From Paenibacillus ginsengihumi DSM 21568 (lineage in GTDB: Bacteria > Bacillota > Bacilli > Paenibacillales > NBRC-103111): a stretch of DNA of 39,904 nt. Positions 34,898 to 39,904 of the stretch are shown here, in pieces. The notes beneath the pieces are model-generated. The model did no database searches, was not told the DNA's origin, and saw nothing but the letters and a program-made list of their open reading frames with translations. The first letter of the stretch is position 1. The number at the start of each line of letters is the position of its first letter. The DNA is taken from the NCBI RefSeq assembly GCF_000380965.1, contig NZ_KB905594.1:1-39904 (forward strand), in the 5' to 3' direction. A program made the position numbers and the translations under genes.

Positions 34898-35746
34898 TTA
34901 TTGTTGCTCCGGATGCAGAGCGAACCTCAGCGCCCGGCTGATCAGAATCGGCAGCACCGAGACATGCCCTTCATCCTCAAATTCCTTGTATACGGCGCAT
35001 ACTCCCAGCTCGGTAAGAGAAGACAGCCGCTCGGCAAGCTCCCTGGCGCTCTCGGCATTGCGGGAAACATGGCTTTTCTCCTGTTCCCCGAATCCGAGCA
35101 GCAGCCGCACGCTGACGGGTTTTTCCTGCACACGGGCTGCGAATATCCGCTCCTGTTCAAGCAAGTATTCCTTGTTCCAGTGGATCGAAGGACTGCCGGC
35201 AATATAGTGCCGGAACGCCCCGGGCTTCGTAAACAGCGCATACAGCACGAACAGGCCGCCGAGAGAGTGCCCGAAAATCGTCTGCCGACTCGGGTCGATC
35301 CGAAACTCGCCTGCGATCTGCGGTTTCAGTTCCGCCTCGATGAACTGGAAGAATGCGGCCGCGCCGCCTTGTTCAGGCAGCCTGGCTCCGTCGGAACGGT
35401 GCGTCAGCTCCGTATTGGGAAGCGGCGTGTAATCGTAAAAGCGGTCCGGCGAATAGGAAGCCTCCGTCTCATAACCGATCCCTACAATAACCGCCGGAGA
35501 CACCCCCGTCTTGTCGGGCCGGCGGCTCTGCAGGCGCAGCGCCTCGACCATCGTTCCGAATACCGAGTTGCCGTCCAGCAAATAAATGACCGGATACCCC
35601 GAAGGAGGCGGCTCTCCCTCCGGCTGGGCCACCATAATGCGGTAAGCGCGGTTTTCGGCCCGCGAACGCATCGTCCACTGCTCTGCGCGGGGAATGCCGA
35701 CCTGGCGGCGCGAGAGCTGGTCAAGCGCAGCGATGTCCCGTCTCAT
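34898..35746 (-). CDS. besA: Ferri-siderophore esterase, BesA-like alpha/beta hydrolase
   Basis: Hydrolyses the trilactone backbone of imported ferric siderophore to release iron in the cytoplasm. The start at 35746 follows GGGAGG by 6 bases, giving 282 residues against 289 in BesA. An ATG at 35764 overlapping the upstream stop is an alternative. Putative esterase (PF00756-type) features: [31 protein letters not shown], the nucleophile elbow [17 protein letters not shown] (Ser at about 155-160), AGSPSIHWN and the catalytic His in [10 protein letters not shown] near the C-terminus. No signal peptide is present. It is nearly contiguous with the binding-protein gene upstream and dhbA downstream. 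Confidence 0.88.
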   Translation of the reverse strand: MRRDIAALDQLSRRQVGIPRAEQWTMRSRAENRAYRIMVAQPEGEPPPSGYPVIYLLDGNSVFGTMVEALRLQSRRPDKTGVSPAVIVGIGYETEASYSPDRFYDYTPLPNTELTHRSDGARLPEQGGAAAFFQFIEAELKPQIAGEFRIDPSRQTIFGHSLGGLFVLYALFTKPGAFRHYIAGSPSIHWNKEYLLEQERIFAARVQEKPVSVRLLLGFGEQEKSHVSRNAESARELAERLSSLTELGVCAVYKEFEDEGHVSVLPILISRALRFALHPEQQ

Positions 35747-35760
35747 GTCATCCCTCCCGC

Positions 35761-36792
35761 TCATTGCGTCAGCAGCCGAACCGTATCGTCCACGATTTTT
35801 TCGTAAGCGATCAGCCCGCTGCCAAGCCAATATTTATTGTCGACTTCGTATACATGGCCCTGCTTGACGGCATTCATGCTTTTCCAGATCGGACTTTCCA
35901 TCATTTCCTTCATGCGCTCGGTCCCCTGGTTATAGGCATTGATGACAAAAATATAATCCGCGTCCAATTCGGGAAGAACCTCCATGGATACGCTCGCGCT
36001 ATTCTCATTCCCTACGAGATTGGTCAGGCCGAGCCCCAGATCGCGGTGCACGACATAACCGCACAAGTATTGTCCGCCCATCAGGCTGACGCCTTTGTGG
36101 GCAAAGCGGACAATCGCCACCTTCTTCTCTCCGACCGCTTCCTTCAGCTTCTCCCGCGCTTCCTTCACTTTTTGCTGATAAGCCTGAAGCGCCTTATCCG
36201 CTTCCTCGGCTTTGCCCAGCAGCTCTCCCATCGTGGCGAGGGATTTCTCAATATTTCCGGAAGCATTCTTGAATACATAGGTCGGCGCAATTTTGGAATA
36301 AGCTTCATAGCTCCCGTTCTGAGCATAAGTCTGCGTATGCAAAATGATCAGATCGGGCTCGTAAGCCATTAACGTCTCCGGCGAAGGCAGCCCTCCCGAG
36401 AAATCGAGCTTCGGCACGTCCTTCAATTCCTCTTGCAGGTAATCATGCCCCTGCTGCCCGTTCGACCATTGCGCCACCGGCTTAACGCCCAGCTTGAGCA
36501 AGGAATCTTCCATGTTGGGAGCGAATACCCTCTTAGGTTCGGCGGGAATGGCGATTTCATGGCCAAGCTCGTCCGTTACCTTCCGCTCGCTGGAAGGCTT
36601 GGCGCCGCTTTCGCCCGCTGCGGCTGCGGCAGACACCTCCGAGACGTTAGCGGCGCTTGGCGTAGCGGCCGGCGAGGCCCCGCTCTCACCCATAGAGCAG
36701 GCGGTCAGCGCGCTTCCTACCAGCACGCAGCACAGCAATGCGGGCATGCGGGCGATGAAGCTGGACTTGACATGAAGCAATGATTTTGACAC
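35761..36792 (-). CDS. Iron-siderophore ABC transporter binding lipoprotein (FeuA/FhuD-like)
   Basis: A 343-residue lipoprotein that captures the ferric catechol siderophore outside the membrane. It begins with GTG at 36792, with AGGAG upstream. The signal peptide ends in the lipobox LTAC with Cys32, followed by an Ala/Ser-rich linker. The family III binding fold is seen in RKVTDELGHEIAIPAEPKRVFAPN, YEPDLIILHTQTYAQNG, a long inter-lobe helix EADKALQAYQQKVKEAREKLKE, and LPELDADYIFVINAY. It is the first gene after a Fur box. No permease or ATPase gene is adjacent; they must be encoded elsewhere. Confidence 0.9.
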   Translation of the reverse strand: MSKSLLHVKSSFIARMPALLCCVLVGSALTACSMGESGASPAATPSAANVSEVSAAAAAGESGAKPSSERKVTDELGHEIAIPAEPKRVFAPNMEDSLLKLGVKPVAQWSNGQQGHDYLQEELKDVPKLDFSGGLPSPETLMAYEPDLIILHTQTYAQNGSYEAYSKIAPTYVFKNASGNIEKSLATMGELLGKAEEADKALQAYQQKVKEAREKLKEAVGEKKVAIVRFAHKGVSLMGGQYLCGYVVHRDLGLGLTNLVGNENSASVSMEVLPELDADYIFVINAYNQGTERMKEMMESPIWKSMNAVKQGHVYEVDNKYWLGSGLIAYEKIVDDTVRLLTQ

Positions 36793-36810
36793 GATGATCT
36801 CTCTCCTAAG

Positions 36811-36829
36811 TGATAATGATTCTCATTCC
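36811..36829. promoter_or_regulatory. Fur box upstream of the binding-protein/dhb operon
   Basis: TGATAATGATTCTCATT matches the consensus Fur 7-1-7 operator TGATAATNATTATCA with one mismatch. It overlaps the expected -10 region: on the minus strand TTGAAA lies about 16 bases upstream of TATCAC. This would give iron repression of the lipoprotein, esterase and dhb genes. Confidence 0.85.
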
Positions 36830-36844
36830 TTTTTCAAGTATAGG

Positions 36845-38065
36845 TTAGTTGGCGAACGATTCACCATAGCTGTAATCCTGAAAACCATTTGGACAATTTC
36901 CGGTAAACAGCAGCAAAGCTTCATCCAGCATCCGCGTGACGGCGACGGCCGAATATTCGCACCACGGATCGGAAGCAATGGGATAGACATGCCGGTTCTT
37001 TACCGCGGCCAGCTTGCGCCATTCGGGCGAATGCTGCAGCGCCAGCCAGAAGGCGCGGGACGACGCTTCCGGACATACGAGAACCAAAATTCGATCGGGG
37101 GCGAGCTCCGCCAATTGCTCCAGCGTCAACGGAGAACCGGCGGGCACGCCGCCAGGAGATGCGGATTGCAGCTGGAGATCGCGAAACAGCACCTCTTCCA
37201 TCCCGCGGTTCTTATAGTTATGGATGCTGCGCCCATAGATGCGCAGGGTCAATATTTTGTCCTGCTGTCCCAGCGCGTTGCCGATCTGCTCCCGGGCGGA
37301 CTGAACCCGCTGCTCATATCGGCGAATCCACTGCCCGGCCTTGTCTTCTCTGTTTAAAAAACGGCCAATCCGCTGCAGCTGGTCCCGCCAATGGTCTTGT
37401 GCCGCTACGATGAGCGAGGGGGCGATCTCATTCATTTTCGCTATTTCCATGGAAGTAAGCTGGTCCGTACCAATGATCGCATCGGGCCGGGCCTGCACCA
37501 GCTTGCCCAGATTCACTTCGAACGGAACCTGGTCGTAGGGAGCGGTAAGATGGAGATGGAAGCGAATCTTCGTTCGCAGAGCGTAGTAATAATGAGGCGT
37601 CCACTTCGGATCGAGAGGCGCCGCCGCCGGTACGATATCCAGCGCAAGCAGCTGCCCGATTGCCGAAGAGGAGCAGGCGGCGATGTGCCGTCTCGCGTCC
37701 TTCGCGAAGTCGGACGGCGACACGCCGACTTCTTTCTTGAATTTGCGGCTAAAGTAGAATTCATCCTTATATCCGACCTTCAAGGCAATATCCCTTAGAC
37801 GTGCTTCGGATTCGGCCAAATATCGCTTCGCATGGTTGATGCGCACGCTCGTCAAGTAATCCATCGCGCTAATGCCGTAGGTTTTCTTGAACAGATCGAC
37901 AAAATATTTGGGGCTGATATTGGCCATCTTCGCCAATTGAGCGATCGACAGAGGCTCGTCATAATGCTGGTCCATAAATTCCTTGATCACGTTCAAATCG
38001 GTTTTTCGGCTCCGGAACGGCGTCCGCAAGCTATTGTCTCCCGGCTGCTCTTTTTTGGAAACCAT
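36845..38065 (-). CDS. btr: Btr-like AraC-family regulator with siderophore-binding domain
   Basis: A 406-residue activator of siderophore uptake and synthesis. The start is the ATG at 38065, 6 bases after AGGAGGAGG; a further 14 codons upstream are unlikely. The AraC double helix-turn-helix is at the N-terminus (LSIAQLAKMANISPKYFVDLF, then RDIALKVGYKDEFYFSRKFKKE; residues about 25-125). Residues about 130-400 resemble the periplasmic binding fold of FeuA-type proteins (KLVQARPDAIIGTDQL, ELAPDRILVLVCPE). In Bacillus, Btr senses bacillibactin through such a domain and activates feu genes. The domain order is the same here. It lies between two Fur boxes. Confidence 0.85.
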   Translation of the reverse strand: MVSKKEQPGDNSLRTPFRSRKTDLNVIKEFMDQHYDEPLSIAQLAKMANISPKYFVDLFKKTYGISAMDYLTSVRINHAKRYLAESEARLRDIALKVGYKDEFYFSRKFKKEVGVSPSDFAKDARRHIAACSSSAIGQLLALDIVPAAAPLDPKWTPHYYYALRTKIRFHLHLTAPYDQVPFEVNLGKLVQARPDAIIGTDQLTSMEIAKMNEIAPSLIVAAQDHWRDQLQRIGRFLNREDKAGQWIRRYEQRVQSAREQIGNALGQQDKILTLRIYGRSIHNYKNRGMEEVLFRDLQLQSASPGGVPAGSPLTLEQLAELAPDRILVLVCPEASSRAFWLALQHSPEWRKLAAVKNRHVYPIASDPWCEYSAVAVTRMLDEALLLFTGNCPNGFQDYSYGESFAN

Positions 38066-38131
38066 GGGGAACCTCCTCCTGCTAATAGTAAGATGAGCAT
38101 AAAGCACAGAATGGAAGTTTCATCCAATTTT

Positions 38132-38152
38132 TGATAATGATAATCATTATCA
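38132..38152. promoter_or_regulatory. Perfect palindromic Fur box upstream of btr
   Basis: A 10-1-10 perfect palindrome whose left arm is TGATAATGAT; it contains overlapping consensus 7-1-7 Fur operators. It lies about 70 bases upstream of the btr start on the minus strand and should confer strong iron repression. Confidence 0.9.
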
Positions 38153-38270
38153 CCGAATAAATTACCATAAGCCCTTGCCTCCGTCAATCAAAATATGGAA
38201 GAATCCTGACCGCGAACCATCGAATGGGATGTGTTTTGGTCGGCGACAATAGCGGAAGACGATATAAAGC

Positions 38271-38292
38271 AAAAATCTCCCTTAGAGGGAGA
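38271..38292 (-). terminator. Rho-independent terminator downstream of the sfp gene
   Basis: On the minus strand TCTCCC-TCTAA-GGGAGA is followed by TTTTT (38275-38271). It comes directly after repeat copy 7 and ends the sfp transcription unit before the btr Fur box. Confidence 0.7.
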
Positions 38293-38382
38293 GAGACGCC
38301 TGTGACGGGCAAATCTTTCATCATCGGTCTACCTTCGGTCGATGAAAATATGACGGCGATCGCCGTCATATTTTCAAGATAG
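38293..38382 (-). repeat. Three-hairpin repeat element, copy 7, with perfect 32-bp palindrome
   Basis: The first hairpin is a perfect 32-bp palindrome centred at 38359/38360 (arms GAAAATATGACGGCGA and TCGCCGTCATATTTTC). ACCGAAGGT and the third stem (GATGATG...CCGTCAC), ending AGGCGTC, follow in minus orientation. The palindrome overlaps the sfp stop codon (38376-38374). Confidence 0.75.
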
Positions 38383-39102
38383 CGCATCATTTGAAATGGG
38401 GAATGGGATCGAGAGGATGTCCATCATTTTTCGGTAATCCATTGTCGAGTCAACGATTGGCGACTGTTCTGTCGAAGAACAGACAGCCATTTTGTACATT
38501 TCGTCCATTGGATACAGTTTGAGATAACAGCTGGGATTGGAGATCTCATCACCGGATAAAAGATAATGCCCGTTAGCGGAATTTCGGAAAAATATGGTAC
38601 GAAATGGGATCGACAGGCCTCTGCCATCCCACTTGACGTAGCTTTCTTTCAAAGTCCAACGTTCAAAAAAATAAGCTCGCTGTTCTTCTTCATGTTTCGC
38701 GTCAAACTCGCTCAGCTCCATGTCGGAAAGGCACTGAACGGCCAAATTTCGGTCCACATGTTGAATTTGTTCAACATCGATGCCCACTTCCCCCTCATCC
38801 ACGGCGCACGCTACCCATCTGCCGGAATGCGTCCAATTGACGTATAATCGATCGAGCGGCGAGCCTAATCTAGGCTTCCCGTATTGATTTTTGGTAAAGA
38901 CGATGTCTTTCGCCGGGATGTCCGTTCGTGCGGAAATCATCCAGCGCGCCAACAGCTCCGCGAAGAGAGAGCGGATTCGATCTTCCTGCCTATGAAACTT
39001 CATTATTTTTACTCGCTTATCCGCATCCACATAGGATAGAAGCGCTGAAAGCACAGCCTCGTCCAGCGACTGAGGCACCTGCATTTTGCAAATTTGAAGC
39101 AT
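38374..39102 (-). CDS. Sfp-type 4'-phosphopantetheinyl transferase
   Basis: A 242-residue enzyme that attaches phosphopantetheine to the carrier domains of DhbB and DhbF. The Sfp-family signatures are present: VGIDVEQI (magnesium-binding Asp109 and Glu111) and FERWTLKESYVKWDGRG (about residues 146-162), with VNWTHSGRWVACAV upstream. GGAGG precedes the ATG at 39102. The gene is noticeably AT-richer than the dhb genes and has its own terminator and no adjacent Fur box, so it may be a later arrival or separately expressed. It is unlike typical ACP synthases (AcpS), which are shorter. Confidence 0.9.
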   Translation of the reverse strand: MLQICKMQVPQSLDEAVLSALLSYVDADKRVKIMKFHRQEDRIRSLFAELLARWMISARTDIPAKDIVFTKNQYGKPRLGSPLDRLYVNWTHSGRWVACAVDEGEVGIDVEQIQHVDRNLAVQCLSDMELSEFDAKHEEEQRAYFFERWTLKESYVKWDGRGLSIPFRTIFFRNSANGHYLLSGDEISNPSCYLKLYPMDEMYKMAVCSSTEQSPIVDSTMDYRKMMDILSIPFPISNDALS

Positions 39103-39629
39103 AGGTTCCTCCGGGTTATTTCAATTTAATCGATGGTCCGATTCAACGTTCCGACTTGTTGCACAGCGAATAGCAGTCTGCCGAATGGGCGTAAATCCGT
39201 ACTTTGCCGATACCGCCGCGCCATCAGGATATAACGCAAGAATACCATCGTCGAAGTCCAGGTTTTACGGCATAAAGAAAACACCGAAAACCCCTGGAAA
39301 CACGCGGTCGTTTCCTTGTCGACACGCCGATTTGAAAGCCCCAAAAAGAGAATCCGCAAACCACGCCTTCTTAGACCACAGGGAGGCTGCATTATGGTCT
39401 CCAGCCGGGGCAAAACCGGGCTTAAGCGGCCACCTTCATTGAACTGAAGACACATTGATTCATTTGATCGATCAAAACATCTTCATATTTATCAATATAA
39501 CCTTAAAATTGTTGGAAAGACTGAGAATTCTTTGTAATACCCTGCGTACTACCTGTGATTCCATGGTATTTGTGCCCTACTGCTGAAAGTGCTTGAAGCT
39601 TAAAGCTACTATCATTGTAAAAGAAGTTA
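39103..39629. other. Decayed AT-rich stretch with unassigned open frames
   Basis: A 109-codon minus frame (39126-39455) and short plus frames occur, but none has a convincing ribosome site or recognisable domain. The sequence may be remnants of mobile DNA next to the insertion sequence. I see no supported gene. Confidence 0.35.
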
Positions 39630-39904
39630 GGCTCTATACCAAACATAGTGCTTGACAACATGTAGAGCCAAAATTGAAAAACATCTGTACATTCCATAAG
39701 ATGGTTGTGCGACCAATCCAACTCGAGGAATGACAGATGCACAACCAGTATACTGATCTTTTAGTCAATTTACCAGAGGTAAATGTTCAACAGATTGTGG
39801 AAATTGATGAGCAAACGATCCATATTCAGGTTGTTCCAAAGTCACGCAAGCAGGCTTGCGCCATTTGCCGTTCGGATCGTTCGGTCATTCGCAAAGGCAG
39901 CAAC
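39630..39904 (+). mobile_element. Left end of an ISL3-like insertion sequence (partial)
   Basis: GGCTCTATACC at 39630 resembles the ISL3-family terminal repeat start (GGCTCT...), with a second TAGAGCC in inverted orientation at about 39663-39669. The transposase gene begins 107 bases inside. The right end lies beyond the window, so terminus and target duplication cannot be confirmed. Confidence 0.55.
39737..39904 (+). CDS. ISL3-family transposase, N-terminal fragment cut by window edge
   Basis: The ATG at 39737 is preceded by GAGGA. The first 56 residues read DLLVNLPEVNVQQIVEID, a short beta-rich stretch (TIHIQVVPKS) and the N-terminal zinc-finger start CAICRSDRSVIRKGSN, matching the beginning of ISL3-family transposases, which have a CxxC zinc motif here. 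The frame is open at the window end. Confidence 0.85.
   Translation, partial: MHNQYTDLLVNLPEVNVQQIVEIDEQTIHIQVVPKSRKQACAICRSDRSVIRKGSN

Noticed and set aside
38184..38390. Small minus-strand frame between sfp and btr
   Set aside because: It is made of repeat copy 7, the terminator and flanking promoter sequence, with no ribosome site.
39503..39742. Minus-strand frame of 79 codons at the insertion sequence edge
   Set aside because: It crosses the presumed left terminus of the ISL3-like element and shows no family resemblance.

Overview
The window looks like chromosome from a GC-rich Paenibacillaceae-type Firmicute (Paenibacillus, Cohnella or a close relative). The evidence is strong AGGAGG-type ribosome binding sites, TTG and GTG starts, LplB/YtcP-type sugar permeases, a cache-domain AraC regulator, Fur boxes, and a catechol siderophore operon with Bacillus dhb gene order. 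The species cannot be named from sequence alone. AT-rich patches (about 16.3-17.1 kb and 38.1-39.9 kb) contain gene remnants, the Sfp-type transferase gene and the left end of an ISL3-like insertion sequence.

Left third (1-9.7 kb): carbohydrate and accessory metabolism. A divergent pair of transcription units starts at about 2.4 kb. Leftward run a predicted alpha/alpha-toroid protein and, translationally coupled to it, NanE (ManNAc-6-P 2-epimerase), whose frame continues into a Gly-rich repetitive tail that leaves the window. Rightward run a membrane-bound AraC-type regulator, two ABC sugar permeases and their lipoprotein. A long hairpin and a 34-35 bp tandem array follow. Then, leftward, come a Gfo/Idh-type dehydrogenase and a regulator combining a degenerate GGDEF-like domain with a winged helix.

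Middle (11-19.7 kb): a 1.2 kb non-coding composite repeat (block A); a leftward operon encoding a short-chain epimerase-like protein, a DHDPS-family aldolase and both subunits of iron-sulfur L-serine dehydratase; a decayed AT-rich region; and a FAD-dependent oxidoreductase.

Right half (19.7-39.1 kb): a leftward bacillibactin/paenibactin-type siderophore locus. In transcription order it has an Sfp-type phosphopantetheinyl transferase, a Fur box, a Btr-like AraC regulator fused to a siderophore-binding domain, a second Fur box, a siderophore-binding lipoprotein, a ferri-siderophore esterase, dhbA, dhbC, dhbE, dhbB, composite repeat block B, dhbF, mbtH and a DHA2-type exporter. DhbA and DhbC (with DhbB) make 2,3-dihydroxybenzoate; DhbE loads it on the DhbB carrier domain; DhbF adds one small amino acid and then Thr and probably trimerises and cyclises the product; the MFS protein would export it. 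Binding protein and esterase serve uptake and iron release. The membrane permease and ATPase for uptake are not in the window.

The most unusual content is non-coding. Two colinear blocks of about 1.2 kb (11164-12384 and 28571-29732) are built from at least four recurrent, structured repeat families, some also present elsewhere in the window. One block splits the normally contiguous dhbB-dhbF junction. Tandem expansions also occur inside or at the ends of several genes (nanE tail, dhbB linker, dhbA, and the end of the Gfo/Idh gene).
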